Shown here: piece by piece, positions 1 through 7,080 of the stretch | How positions within the stretch are numbered: position 1 is the first letter of the stretch | How the letters are laid out: each line of letters begins with the position of its first letter | NCBI RefSeq assembly: GCF_946479415.1 | Contig: NZ_CAMLFY010000136.1 | Location: 1-11,065, forward strand | Source of the DNA: an uncultured Shinella sp. | Lineage (GTDB): Bacteria > Pseudomonadota > Alphaproteobacteria > Rhizobiales > Rhizobiaceae | Length of the DNA: 11,065 nt | Direction: 5' to 3' | Translations under genes and position numbers: made by a program | Notes under the pieces: generated by a model | Told to the model about the DNA's origin: nothing | Database searches by the model: none | What the model saw: only the letters and a program-made list of their open reading frames with translations

Positions 1-248
1 AGCCGCAGCTTGCGCACGCCCTTGGCGATGAAGGCGGAACAGAGCCGGTTCAGCTCTTCCAGCGTGAGCAGGTCCTTCTTCGGTAGGAAGGTCATGTTTT
101 CCGCCATGCAATAGGTGCAGCGGAAGTCGCAGCGATCCGTCACGGAAACGCGCAGATAGGTGACCGCCCGCCCGAAGGGGTCGATCATCGGGGCTGCGGA
201 TTGCGCAACGGGGTCTGCGCCGTTCCAGGGGCCTGCATAGGAATTCAA
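1..248 (-). CDS. moaA: GTP 3',8-cyclase MoaA, N-terminal part (cut by left edge)
   Basis: This is the first 82 codons of the radical-SAM enzyme that, with MoaC, turns GTP into cyclic pyranopterin monophosphate, the first step of molybdenum cofactor synthesis in the cytoplasm. The translation carries the motif [13 protein letters not shown], whose CX3CX2C cysteines bind the SAM-linked 4Fe-4S cluster. It is followed by the conserved stretch [19 protein letters not shown]. The start is read as TTG at 248-246, because GGAGGA (255-260 on the plus strand, read as minus) sits six bases upstream. The first in-frame ATG, at the MIDPFGR segment, has no ribosome-binding site. The remaining three quarters of the protein, including the C-terminal second cluster, lie outside the window. 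The gene is divergent from the DUF971 gene. The identification is very secure; the exact start is less so. Confidence 0.95.
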   Translation of the reverse strand, partial: MNSYAGPWNGADPVAQSAAPMIDPFGRAVTYLRVSVTDRCDFRCTYCMAENMTFLPKKDLLTLEELNRLCSAFIAKGVRKLR

Positions 249-254
249 AACACG

Positions 255-260
255 TCCTCC
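255..260 (-). promoter_or_regulatory. Ribosome-binding site deciding the moaA TTG start
   Basis: The minus strand reads GGAGGA here, followed by six bases and then TTG at 248-246. It is the only good Shine-Dalgarno match near the beginning of the moaA frame, which is why a TTG start is preferred over the later ATG. Confidence 0.7.
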
Positions 261-309
261 ATCACCGACATGTCGTGCGCGCGAGGCGCAGCGTCAAGCC
301 GATGCGGCG

Positions 310-318
310 ATTATGACA
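310..318 (-). promoter_or_regulatory. Candidate extended -10 promoter for moaA
   Basis: Read on the minus strand the sequence is TGTCATAAT, an extended -10 (TGn followed by CATAAT, five of six matches to TATAAT). A transcript starting about seven bases downstream would have a leader of roughly 55 nt before the moaA TTG. No convincing -35 box is seen, which extended -10 promoters can tolerate. The match is short and this is an inference. Confidence 0.3.
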
Positions 319-384
319 GTATTTTCCGCCTTGCACATCCCCGGCTTGCGGCATAGTCCTTCGCGAAATCGAATAGGAAAGGGC

Positions 385-765
385 ATGGACATGAGCGATC
401 TCTGGCCGACCGAACTGCGCGTTTCCAAGGACCGCCAGCGCCTTCTCGTCACCTTCAACGACGGCGCGAGCTTCGACCTTTCCGCCGAGATGCTGCGTGT
501 TCTGTCTCCCTCCGCGGAAGTGCAGGGCCACGGACCGGGCCAGAAGGTGACCGTGCCGGGCAAGCGCAATGTCGCGATCATCGCCATGACGCCGACCGGC
601 AATTATGCCGTGCGCATCGGCTTCGACGATTTTCATGATACCGGCATCTTCACATGGTCCTATCTCAGGGAACTCGGGGAAAAGGGCGAAACACTCTTTG
701 CCGAATACAAGCGCGACCTTGCGGAGAAGGGCATGAGCCGCGATATGTCGGAAAAGCCGCGATAA
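385..765 (+). CDS. DUF971 (GBBH-like N-terminal domain) protein
   Basis: This 126-residue protein consists almost entirely of one DUF971 domain, the small zinc-associated fold also found at the N-terminus of gamma-butyrobetaine hydroxylases and fused to Mrp/HCF101-type iron-sulfur carriers in some lineages. Recognisable features are the opening WPTELRVSKDRQRLLVTFNDG, the PGKRNVAI segment, and the closing VRIGFDDFHDTGIFTWSYL block typical of the family. Its biochemical role as a stand-alone protein is not established. The start at 385 is preceded by AGGAAAGGG; a second ATG at 391 is equally plausible and would shorten the protein by two residues. An upstream in-frame ATG at 313 lacks a ribosome-binding site. 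It lies divergent from moaA, and 49 nt separate it from the antiporter gene downstream, so those two may share a transcript. Confidence 0.85.
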   Translation: MDMSDLWPTELRVSKDRQRLLVTFNDGASFDLSAEMLRVLSPSAEVQGHGPGQKVTVPGKRNVAIIAMTPTGNYAVRIGFDDFHDTGIFTWSYLRELGEKGETLFAEYKRDLAEKGMSRDMSEKPR

Positions 766-804
766 TTTCAGGACTGCCAAAGGGCGCGTCCACCGCAAGC
801 GAAC

Positions 805-810
805 GGAGAG
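805..810 (+). promoter_or_regulatory. Ribosome-binding site deciding the TTG start of the antiporter
   Basis: GGAGAG ends four bases before the TTG at 815. This is the reason for calling TTG rather than the in-frame GTG codons at 851 and just after, which have no Shine-Dalgarno match. Confidence 0.6.
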
Positions 811-814
811 CCCC

Positions 815-2641
815 TTGGCAGCAGAAGCGAACGCAAACGATCTCACGCAAGTGGTGGTGCTCCTGGCGGCCGGTGTGGCCGCCGTGCCGGTCTTCAAGAA
901 GATCGGCCTCGGCTCGGTGCTCGGCTATCTCGCGGCCGGCCTTGCTATAGGCCCCTTCGGCCTCGGTTTCTTCGCCGATCCGCAGGCGATCATCCATGTT
1001 GCCGAACTCGGCGTCGTGATGTTCCTCTTCATCATCGGGCTTGAAATGCAGCCCTCGCGGCTCTGGGGCATGCGCAAGGACATTTTTGGGCTCGGCGCGG
1101 TGCAGGTCATCGGCGCCATGGCCGCACTCACCTGCATCGGCCTTTCCTTCGGCTTTCCGCTCATTCCCTCCTTCGTTGCCGGCACCGGCTTCGTTTTGAC
1201 CTCCACCGCCATCGTCATGCAGATGCTGCAGGAGCGCGGCACCATGTCGACGCTGAAAGGTCAGCGTATCATCGCGATCCTGCTCTTCGAGGATCTCGCC
1301 ATCGTACCGCTGCTCGCCATCGTCGCGCTGCTCGGCACGGGAGCGGCGGCGACGGATGCCTCCGACCGCTGGCTCTCCGTCGGCATCGCCATCGGCGCCA
1401 TCGTCGCGCTGGTCCTGGCGGGGCGCTATCTGCTCAATCCGCTGTTTAGGGTGCTTGCCGCCTCCGGTGCGCGCGAGGTGATGACGGCGGCGGCACTGCT
1501 GGTGGTGCTCGGATCGGCGCTCGCCATGCAGGTCTCCGGGCTCTCCATGGCGATGGGTGCGTTCCTCGCAGGCGTTCTTCTCTCCGAATCGGCCTTCCGC
1601 CACCAGCTCGAGGCCGATATCGAGCCGTTCCGCGGCATCCTGCTTGGCCTGTTCTTCCTCGGCGTCGGCATGGCGATCGACCTTTCGGTCATCGCTGCCA
1701 ACTGGCAGCTCGTGGTGGCGAGCGTCATCGGCTACATGGTGGCGAAGACGCTGCTGATCTATATCGTCGCGCGCCTGCTCGGCACCTGCCACAGCGAAAG
1801 CCTTGAGCGCGCGGTGCTGATGGCGCAGGGCGGCGAATTCGCCTTCGTGCTCTATGCCGCCGCCGTTGCCGCCGGCATCCTCGATGGCGAGGAAAACGCC
1901 ATCCTGACGGCGACGATCATCATCTCGATGATCCTGACGCCGCTGATGGTCATCCTGCACGACCGCATCGTGCCGAAGCAGCAGCCTTCCACCGAGGGGC
2001 TGACGCTGCCGGAGAATGTCGAGGGCACGGTGCTGATGATCGGTTTCGGCCGCTTCGGCCAGATCGTCAGCCAGCCGCTGCTCGCCCGCGGCTATACGCT
2101 CTCGCTTATCGACAAGGATGCGGAATTCGTGCGCGACGCCTCGGATTTCGGCTTCAAGGTCTATTATGGCGACGGCTCGCGCATCGATATCCTGCATGCG
2201 GCCGGCGCTTCGACAGCCAGGGCAATCCTCATCTGCCTTGATGACAAGGAAGCGGCGGTGAAGATCGCCGAGATTGTCCACGAGGAATTCCCGCTCGTGC
2301 CGGTCCTGGCGCGCGCCTATGACCGCGGCCATGCGCTCGATCTCATCCATGCCGGCGTCGATTTCCAGATCCGCGAGACCTTCGAATCCGCCATGATCTT
2401 CAGCCAGGAGACGCTGAAGGCGCTCGGCGAGGACGAGGATCTGGCGGCCGAGGTGGTCGAGGAGTTCCGCGATGTCGATCGCCAGCGGCTGGAGCTGGAA
2501 ACCGTCGGCGGCATCTATGCCGGGCGCCAGCTTATCCGCGGCAATGCCTCACCCGCCGACCTCGTCGCCGCCCGCACGGGCCGGCAGCGCGCGGCGGCGG
2601 AAGAGGAGCGCCACCGCCACGAGGAAGAACAGGCAGGTTGA
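815..2641 (+). CDS. KefB/KefC-like CPA2 K+/H+ antiporter with RCK (TrkA-N) domain
   Basis: This 608-residue inner-membrane protein has the layout of glutathione-gated potassium efflux systems. A Na+/H+-exchanger-type membrane domain occupies about residues 10-385, with many hydrophobic helices and the segments GYLAAGLAIGPFG, FLFIIGLEM and FFLGVGMAIDLSV. A cytosolic RCK/TrkA-N Rossmann domain follows, from about 403 to 520. The nucleotide-binding loop GFGRFG is at 410-415 and is followed by the acidic LSLIDKD strand end. The C-terminal 40 or so residues are highly charged. Its length matches E. coli KefB (601) and KefC (620). The expected job is K+ efflux coupled to H+ entry, protecting against electrophiles. 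Whether glutathione gates this homologue cannot be judged by eye, and no KefF/KefG ancillary gene is visible. It is followed at 71 nt by a TMEM175-like K+ channel. The start is TTG at 815. Confidence 0.9.
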   Translation: MAAEANANDLTQVVVLLAAGVAAVPVFKKIGLGSVLGYLAAGLAIGPFGLGFFADPQAIIHVAELGVVMFLFIIGLEMQPSRLWGMRKDIFGLGAVQVIGAMAALTCIGLSFGFPLIPSFVAGTGFVLTSTAIVMQMLQERGTMSTLKGQRIIAILLFEDLAIVPLLAIVALLGTGAAATDASDRWLSVGIAIGAIVALVLAGRYLLNPLFRVLAASGAREVMTAAALLVVLGSALAMQVSGLSMAMGAFLAGVLLSESAFRHQLEADIEPFRGILLGLFFLGVGMAIDLSVIAANWQLVVASVIGYMVAKTLLIYIVARLLGTCHSESLERAVLMAQGGEFAFVLYAAAVAAGILDGEENAILTATIIISMILTPLMVILHDRIVPKQQPSTEGLTLPENVEGTVLMIGFGRFGQIVSQPLLARGYTLSLIDKDAEFVRDASDFGFKVYYGDGSRIDILHAAGASTARAILICLDDKEAAVKIAEIVHEEFPLVPVLARAYDRGHALDLIHAGVDFQIRETFESAMIFSQETLKALGEDEDLAAEVVEEFRDVDRQRLELETVGGIYAGRQLIRGNASPADLVAARTGRQRAAAEEERHRHEEEQAG

Positions 2642-2712
2642 CGTTACGCAAACTGCTGTAGCGACTCAGCGCAACATGCGTCATGTCTAATGAAGATGGG
2701 CATGAGGTGCGT

Positions 2713-3297
2713 ATGAACAAGGGACGGCTCGAAGCCTTCAGCGATGGCGTGATCGCCATCATCATCACGATCATGGTGTTGCAGCTTGCGGTGCCCAAGG
2801 AGCCGACCTTTGCGGCGCTGGTTCCCATGCTGCCGATCTTCCTCGGCTATCTCCTGAGCTTCGTCTATGTGGCGATCTACTGGAACAACCACCATCATCT
2901 CCTGACCATCTGCGGCAATGCCAGCGGCGGCGTGCTCTGGGCGAACATGCATCTCCTGTTCTGGATGTCGCTCATTCCCTTCGCCACCGCCTGGATGGGC
3001 AACAACCCCTCGGATGCGCTCCCGACGGCGCTCTACGGCGTGATCCTGCTTCTAACGGCCATCGCCTATGAAATCCTGCAGATCCGCATCGTTGCGGTGC
3101 ATCCGGATGCCGCGCGGGTGCGCAGCGCGCTGGGGCGGGATTTCAAGGGGCGGTTCTCGCCAGTGTTCTATCTCGCGGCGATCGGGCTTGCCTTTGTCTC
3201 GCCGGTGATTTCCCATGTGCTCTATGCGGCGGTCGCACTGCTCTGGATCGTGCCCGACCAGCGCCTGGAACAGCTCTACAAGAAGGATGCGCCATGA
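2713..3297 (+). CDS. TMEM175-like (DUF1211) potassium channel
   Basis: This 194-residue protein is made mainly of hydrophobic segments, consistent with the six-helix bacterial TMEM175 subunit. Those assemble as tetramers and conduct K+ with modest selectivity. The hallmark is RLEAFSDGVIAIIITIMVL at the start, with FSDGV at residues 9-13 in helix 1, the helix that lines the pore in solved bacterial homologues. The family's WNNHHH loop is also present. ATG at 2713 is chosen because GAGG ends five bases upstream and because family members begin close to the FSDG motif. An ATG at 2683 in the same frame would add ten polar residues. The stop overlaps the ATG of the LtrA gene (ATGA), so translation of the two is probably coupled. 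Family assignment is secure; channel activity is inferred. Confidence 0.88.
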   Translation: MNKGRLEAFSDGVIAIIITIMVLQLAVPKEPTFAALVPMLPIFLGYLLSFVYVAIYWNNHHHLLTICGNASGGVLWANMHLLFWMSLIPFATAWMGNNPSDALPTALYGVILLLTAIAYEILQIRIVAVHPDAARVRSALGRDFKGRFSPVFYLAAIGLAFVSPVISHVLYAAVALLWIVPDQRLEQLYKKDAP

Positions 3298-4505
3298 CGG
3301 CGACGAATGACGACAGCTTCGCCCAATCCATCTATCTGCGTGCACGCGGCACCGCCCGTGAAGGCAAGGTGGCGTTTGCAGAGCTTTTCTTCGATCTCAT
3401 CTTCGTCCTGACGATCATCCAGCTCTCGCATTCGCTCGCCGCCCACTATTCGCCGCTCGGCCTCGTCGAGGCGGCGATGCTGACGCTTGCAATCTGGTGG
3501 GTGTGGATCGACACGACCTGGGTGACGAACTGGCTCGATCCGGACAAGGCGCCGGTGCGCCTGCTGCTCTTCGTGCTGATGTTCCTGGGTTTGATGCTCT
3601 CCATCGCCATTCCGACGGCTTTCGATACAGGCGGACTGCTCTTCGCGCTCACCTTCGTGGCCATGCAGGTCGGCCGTTCGGCCTATACTGCCTATGTCAT
3701 GCGCCGCGACTGGCCGGAAAACAGCCGCAACTTCACCCGCATCACCGCCTGGGCGGTGTTCTCGGGTGTTTTCTGGCTGGCCGGCGGCTTTGTCGAGCAC
3801 GAGGCGCGGCTGGCGCTGTGGATCGTCGCGCTCGTCATCGACTATATGTCGCCGGCGCTCGGCTTCGCCGTGCCCGGGCTTGGTCGTTCCACCGTCAGCG
3901 ACTGGCAGGTCTCGGGCGAGCACATGGCGGAACGCTGCGCGCTCTTCGTCATCATCTGCCTGGGCGAGACGATCCTCGTCACCGGCCGCACGGTTGCCGG
4001 CATGGAGCTGCTCGACGGCTTCACCATCTTCATGCTGATGACGGCCTTCCTGTCGACCGCCACCATGTGGTGGATCTATTTCCGCTTCGGTCATGGCGAG
4101 GCGGCGCATCTCATCGAGCATTCGGCGACCCCCGGCCGCATTGCCCGCATGGCCTTCACCTATGCGCATATCCCGATCGTCGCCGGCATCATCCTGTCGG
4201 CGGTGGCGGAGGAATTCGCGCTTGCCCATCCGCACGGTCATGTGGATGCCAAGACGGCGAGCGCCATTCTCGGCGGGCCGATTGTCTTCCTGCTGGGCAA
4301 TATCTGGTTCAAGGCGGCGATCCGCGGCCGCTCGCCGCTGTCGCATATCGTCGGCATCGCAGCGCTGCTCGCGTTGTCGGCGCTGGTGTCGTTCGTTGAA
4401 CCCTACCAGCTCTTCATGGCCGCCGCCGCCGTGCTGTTCGGCGTGGCGCTCTGGGAGTTCGTGTCGCTGAAATCGACGCGGGCGGATGCCGTCGCCAAGG
4501 CCTAG
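3294..4505 (+). CDS. LtrA-family (low temperature requirement A) membrane protein
   Basis: This 403-residue polytopic membrane protein belongs to the LtrA family, named from a Listeria mutant unable to grow in the cold. The molecular function is unknown. Family signatures are AELFFDLIFVL at residues 29-39, and EHMAERCALFVIICLGET across about 209-226, with acidic residues E30, E209, E213 and E225 placed in or next to membrane helices. About ten or more hydrophobic segments fill the rest, ending in a short polar tail. The ATG overlaps the TGA of the TMEM175-like gene by four bases, implying one mRNA and coupled translation. Its stop TAG lies in a palindromic CTAG shared with the convergent marR-type gene. 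Placement behind two potassium transport genes suggests, but does not prove, a role in ion or membrane homeostasis. Confidence 0.88.
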   Translation: MTATNDDSFAQSIYLRARGTAREGKVAFAELFFDLIFVLTIIQLSHSLAAHYSPLGLVEAAMLTLAIWWVWIDTTWVTNWLDPDKAPVRLLLFVLMFLGLMLSIAIPTAFDTGGLLFALTFVAMQVGRSAYTAYVMRRDWPENSRNFTRITAWAVFSGVFWLAGGFVEHEARLALWIVALVIDYMSPALGFAVPGLGRSTVSDWQVSGEHMAERCALFVIICLGETILVTGRTVAGMELLDGFTIFMLMTAFLSTATMWWIYFRFGHGEAAHLIEHSATPGRIARMAFTYAHIPIVAGIILSAVAEEFALAHPHGHVDAKTASAILGGPIVFLLGNIWFKAAIRGRSPLSHIVGIAALLALSALVSFVEPYQLFMAAAAVLFGVALWEFVSLKSTRADAVAKA

Positions 4506-4981
4506 GCATCCTCCTCGTCGTCCGCCGTCTCCAGCGTCTGGAGAATGCGGATGATGTCTTCCATCGCGTCTGCCACCTGAAGGCAGCGGTCTTCCGGCGT
4601 CTGCGACATGATGCGCTCGATGAGGCCGGTCTGGATGGCCATGGCCTGTTCCGTCAGCGCCCGGCCGTGCGGGGTCAGCGACAGGCGCAGTACGCGCTTG
4701 TCCTTGGCGTCGGGATTGCGCTCGATCAGGCCGCGCTTTTCTAGCTGGGGCAGGAGCATGCTCATGTTCGAGCGGCCGACGAGCAGCTTGCGCGCCAGCT
4801 CCTGCTGGGAAATGCCCTGGAAACGGTAGAGATTGACGAGAATGTCGAGATGCGGCGGCTTGATGCCGAGTTCGGCAATCGCCCGCGTCACCGCCTGCTG
4901 CATCAGCTGGCAGGCGCGCGCCACCCCGATCCAGCTGCGAAAGCGCGGATGGTCCCAGGGGAAGGCTTGATTTTTGTTCAT
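4502..4981 (-). CDS. MarR-family transcriptional regulator
   Basis: This 159-residue protein has the size and order of MarR repressors: N-terminal dimerisation helices (about 12-40), a winged helix-turn-helix, and C-terminal dimerisation helices (about 105-150). The helix-turn-helix covers residues 57-88 (ISQQELARKLLVGRSNMSML and onward). It is followed by the wing with the DKR motif (D94, K95, R96), matching the family's DxR signature. The C-terminus ends in a run of acidic residues. Two cysteines are visible, C24 and C133, neither in the OhrR-type N-terminal position, so peroxide sensing is not supported. It is divergent from an alpha/beta hydrolase gene. A palindrome in the 48-bp gap, with a second copy touching its own start codon, points to autoregulation plus control of the hydrolase. 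The ligand is unknown. Confidence 0.92.
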   Translation of the reverse strand: MNKNQAFPWDHPRFRSWIGVARACQLMQQAVTRAIAELGIKPPHLDILVNLYRFQGISQQELARKLLVGRSNMSMLLPQLEKRGLIERNPDAKDKRVLRLSLTPHGRALTEQAMAIQTGLIERIMSQTPEDRCLQVADAMEDIIRILQTLETADDEEDA

Positions 4982-4990
4982 CGTTGTACT
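4975..4990. promoter_or_regulatory. Second, imperfect operator copy over the marR-type start codon
   Basis: The sequence is TGTTCA-TCGT-TGTACT. The left half is identical to that of the perfect palindrome, and the right half matches TGAACA at four of six positions. It has the same 16-bp geometry and begins exactly 20 bp from the first copy, about two helical turns. It covers the ATG of the regulator gene. This could be a second dimer site, or chance together with the ATGAAC codons. Confidence 0.4.
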
Positions 4991-4994
4991 TTAT

Positions 4995-5010
4995 TGTTCA
5001 GCATTGAACA
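4995..5010. promoter_or_regulatory. Perfect palindromic operator candidate between marR-type gene and hydrolase
   Basis: The sequence is TGTTCA-GCAT-TGAACA, a perfect 6-bp inverted repeat around a 4-bp centre. It lies in the 48-bp gap between two divergent starts. The size and position are typical of a MarR dimer site. It overlaps the spacer of a weak plus-strand promoter candidate (TTGTAC at 4985-4990, 17 bp, ACATTT at 5008-5013), so binding would block transcription of the hydrolase and probably of the regulator itself. Binding is inferred from position and symmetry. Confidence 0.7.
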
Positions 5011-5029
5011 TTTTTGATGGATTCCCACT

Positions 5030-5938
5030 ATGGCATCCTTTGGCTTGAAGGTCATCCGCCTCGCGCTGTCAGGCGTCGCTGCGGTTTCTCCCCATGCGGC
5101 CGGCCGGGCCGCGTTCCGCCTCTTTGCGACCACGCCGGGCCGCCGCCCGCGCACGGCCAAGGAGAAGGAGCTTTTCGCGCGCTCCGAAGGCTGGATGCGC
5201 CAGGCGCAGCGCGTGACGCTGGATTTTGCCGGCGGCACCGCTGTTGCCCATCGTTTCGCGGCGCGTCCCTGTGAACACTTCGCCGGCCGCGTTCTGGTCG
5301 TGCACGGCTGGGGCTCGCGCGCGGCCTATCTCTCGGCCTTGACGGAGGGACTGGTGGCCGCGGGCCATGAAGTCGTGGCGCTCGACTTGCCGGGCCATGG
5401 CTCTTCGCGCGGGCGCACGCTGACGCTGCCGATGGCTGTGCGCGCCATCGATGCGGCCTGGCAGCGTTTTGGCGGCTTCGATTATTTCTGCGGCCATTCC
5501 TTCGGCGGCGCATCGCTGGCCTGCGCGGCAAGCGGCCTCGTGCCCTCGGTGCCCGCGCATCGGCCGCGCCGGCTCGTCACCATCGGCTCGCCGAGCGAGA
5601 TGGCCTGGCTGTTCAAGGATCTCGGGCGTTACCTGAAGCTCGGCCCCAGAACGCAGGTGGCGCTCGAAGACCATGTCGAGCGCATTGCCGGTGCGCCGCT
5701 TTCGGCTTTCGATGCGGCCAGCGGGGCAGGGCGGCTCAGCACGCCGATGCTCGTTCTCCATGCCGAGGACGACAAGGAAGTGCCGGCCCATCATGCCCGG
5801 CGCTATGCGGCTTCAGGCCCCAATGTGACGCTCGAATGGGCCAACGGCTTCGGCCATCGCCGCATCGTCTCCGCCGAGCCCGTCATCGACCGGATCGTCG
5901 GCTTTTTCGCGGAGGACGGGCAGCGTATGGCCGCCTGA
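5030..5938 (+). CDS. Alpha/beta hydrolase
   Basis: This 302-residue protein has the alpha/beta-hydrolase fold from about residue 85 to the end. Visible landmarks are the oxyanion-hole turn HGWGS (92-96), the nucleophile elbow GHSFGG with S157, the acid candidates D247 and D248 after strand 7 (LHAEDD), and the catalytic histidine H276 in GFGHRR, so the triad looks complete. The N-terminal 60 residues include a mildly hydrophobic, basic segment (about 6-33). It could act as a weak membrane anchor, but it is not a clear signal peptide. The substrate cannot be named; an esterase or lipase-like activity on a small hydrophobic ester is the safest reading. The divergent MarR-type regulator and the operator between them suggest induction by the substrate or a related compound. 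The Shine-Dalgarno before ATG 5030 is weak. Confidence 0.87.
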   Translation: MASFGLKVIRLALSGVAAVSPHAAGRAAFRLFATTPGRRPRTAKEKELFARSEGWMRQAQRVTLDFAGGTAVAHRFAARPCEHFAGRVLVVHGWGSRAAYLSALTEGLVAAGHEVVALDLPGHGSSRGRTLTLPMAVRAIDAAWQRFGGFDYFCGHSFGGASLACAASGLVPSVPAHRPRRLVTIGSPSEMAWLFKDLGRYLKLGPRTQVALEDHVERIAGAPLSAFDAASGAGRLSTPMLVLHAEDDKEVPAHHARRYAASGPNVTLEWANGFGHRRIVSAEPVIDRIVGFFAEDGQRMAA

Positions 5939-6009
5939 ACGCTTTTCGTCACGCGCCTGTCATGCAAGGGTGCGATGCGCCGCAAAGGCGTTAAGCACAG
6001 GAGAGCAGC

Positions 6010-6618
6010 ATGACGGTGGTCACATCGGTCGAACAGTTGAACGCACTTTACGGCACGCCGGGCGAAGCCTCGTTCATCAAGGTGACGGATTATCTGCTGC
6101 CGGAATACCGGACCATGATCGAAGCCTCGCCTTTCATGGCGCTGGCGACATCGGGGCCGGAGGGGCTGGATTGCTCCCCGCGCGGCGATGCCGGCGCGGT
6201 CATCCATATCGAGGACGAGCGCACGCTGATGCTGCCGGACTGGCGCGGCAACAACCGTATCGATTCGCTTTCCAACATCGTGCGTGACCCGCGCGTCGCG
6301 CTGATGTTCCTAATTCCCGGCTCCAACACCACGATGCGCCTTAACGGTCGCGCGGTGCTGCGCATCGACGAGGCGATCACGCAGCGTTTCGTCATGGATG
6401 GAAAACATCCGCGTTCGGTCGTCGTCATCACCATCGAGGAAGTCTATTCGCAATGCGCCCGCGCCGTGCTGCGCGCCGACCTCTGGAACCCGGAAAAATT
6501 CCGCGATCCGGCCTGCCTGCCGACCGTCGGCCAGATGCTGGCCTCCGCCAAGAAGGGGTTCGACGGCCAAGCCTATGATCGGGAATGGCCGGGCCGCGCG
6601 GCAAAGACCATGTGGTAG
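6010..6618 (+). CDS. PPOX-type FMN-binding protein (pyridoxamine 5'-phosphate oxidase-like)
   Basis: This 202-residue protein is of the pyridoxamine-phosphate-oxidase-like flavin split-barrel superfamily. It resembles the DR_2398/MSMEG_1061-type subgroup of probable FMN-dependent enzymes. Supporting segments are FMALATSGPEGLDCSPRGD (about 42-60), the LPDWRGNNRIDSLSNI stretch expected to contact the FMN phosphate, and VALMFLIPG before the RLNGRAVL strand. It is probably not the vitamin B6 enzyme PdxH, whose C-terminal substrate residues are absent; members of this subgroup have no firmly known substrate. ATG 6010 is preceded by AGGAGAG at a good distance. A 71-nt gap separates it from the hydrolase on the same strand, so co-transcription is possible but not shown. 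Confidence 0.85.
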   Translation: MTVVTSVEQLNALYGTPGEASFIKVTDYLLPEYRTMIEASPFMALATSGPEGLDCSPRGDAGAVIHIEDERTLMLPDWRGNNRIDSLSNIVRDPRVALMFLIPGSNTTMRLNGRAVLRIDEAITQRFVMDGKHPRSVVVITIEEVYSQCARAVLRADLWNPEKFRDPACLPTVGQMLASAKKGFDGQAYDREWPGRAAKTMW

Positions 6619-6693
6619 ACGGGCGAATATCCGACCTTCCCGAACCGTCTTGTTCCTGGTTATGAATGGCTTTTGCCGAATTTGGAGTATGAG

Positions 6694-7080
6694 ATGCGGA
6701 CAGGACTTTTTGCGGCGGTTTTCGCCGGCATGCTGGTGGCCTCTATGGGCGCTGCCAAGGCAGACGAGCTGATCGAGAGCTACGGCGCCTATATCGGCCA
6801 GGACGATCTCTACAATTCCAACAATGAGCGCCTGACGCAGCCCTGGCAGGTCATCCGTCAGGATCGCGCCAACGTGCATCGCTTCGGCGTCAGCCAGCCC
6901 GGCGACGATACCGACAGCTTCTTCGCCTCGGCCCGCAACCGCGAACTTGCCGAACGCATGATCAGCCATGGTCGCATCGAGCGCAGCGCCGCCCGCCGCC
7001 TGCTGCAGGGTGACGTGCGCATCGAGGTCGAGATCTGGCGCGGCGCGGATGGCGACTATATCAACATCAATGTCGACTAA
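6694..7080 (+). CDS. Small exported protein of unknown function
   Basis: This 128-residue protein begins with a clear signal peptide (MRTGLFAAVFAGMLVASMGA) with a probable signal-peptidase cut after AKA at residue 23, giving a mature periplasmic protein of about 105 residues. The mature part is polar and ends in a short pattern of alternating hydrophobic residues (VRIEVEIWRG... YININVD) that looks like a beta hairpin. I do not recognise a named domain. ATG 6694 is chosen because GGAG (6684-6687) lies six bases upstream; an ATG at 6673 in frame would put an acidic extension ahead of the signal peptide. Its last codons overlap the start of the M15 peptidase gene by 11 nt, which suggests coupled expression and possibly a joint envelope role. 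Confidence 0.8.
   Translation: MRTGLFAAVFAGMLVASMGAAKADELIESYGAYIGQDDLYNSNNERLTQPWQVIRQDRANVHRFGVSQPGDDTDSFFASARNRELAERMISHGRIERSAARRLLQGDVRIEVEIWRGADGDYININVD

Noticed and set aside
245..271. Eight-codon frame (ATG to TGA) whose stop overlaps the moaA TTG start
   Set aside because: It has no ribosome-binding site before its ATG and no repeated codons suggesting an attenuator; the overlap looks accidental.
249..384. Possible molybdenum cofactor riboswitch before moaA
   Set aside because: The leader is too short, and I cannot find the multi-helix conserved elements of the Moco RNA motif.
313..384. Upstream ATG extension of the DUF971 protein
   Set aside because: It has no ribosome-binding site and lies in the promoter region shared with moaA; AGGAAAGGG supports the start at 385.
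665..2350. Long minus-strand open frame of about 560 codons opposite the antiporter gene
   Set aside because: It is antisense to a clear membrane protein. Its translation is dominated by Asp, Arg, His, Glu and Gln with no domain, as expected for a shadow frame in GC-rich DNA.
2674..2686. Inverted repeat ACATG-CGT-CATGT before the TMEM175-like gene
   Set aside because: The 5-bp arms are too short to distinguish from chance, and there is no regulator gene nearby to pair with it.
3276..4346. Minus-strand open frame of about 355 codons opposite the LtrA gene
   Set aside because: Same charged, low-complexity shadow composition; the plus strand carries a recognised family.
5978..5990. Small hairpin CGCC-GCAAA-GGCG between the hydrolase and PPOX genes
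   Set aside because: The 4-bp stem has no U-run; it is not a credible terminator.
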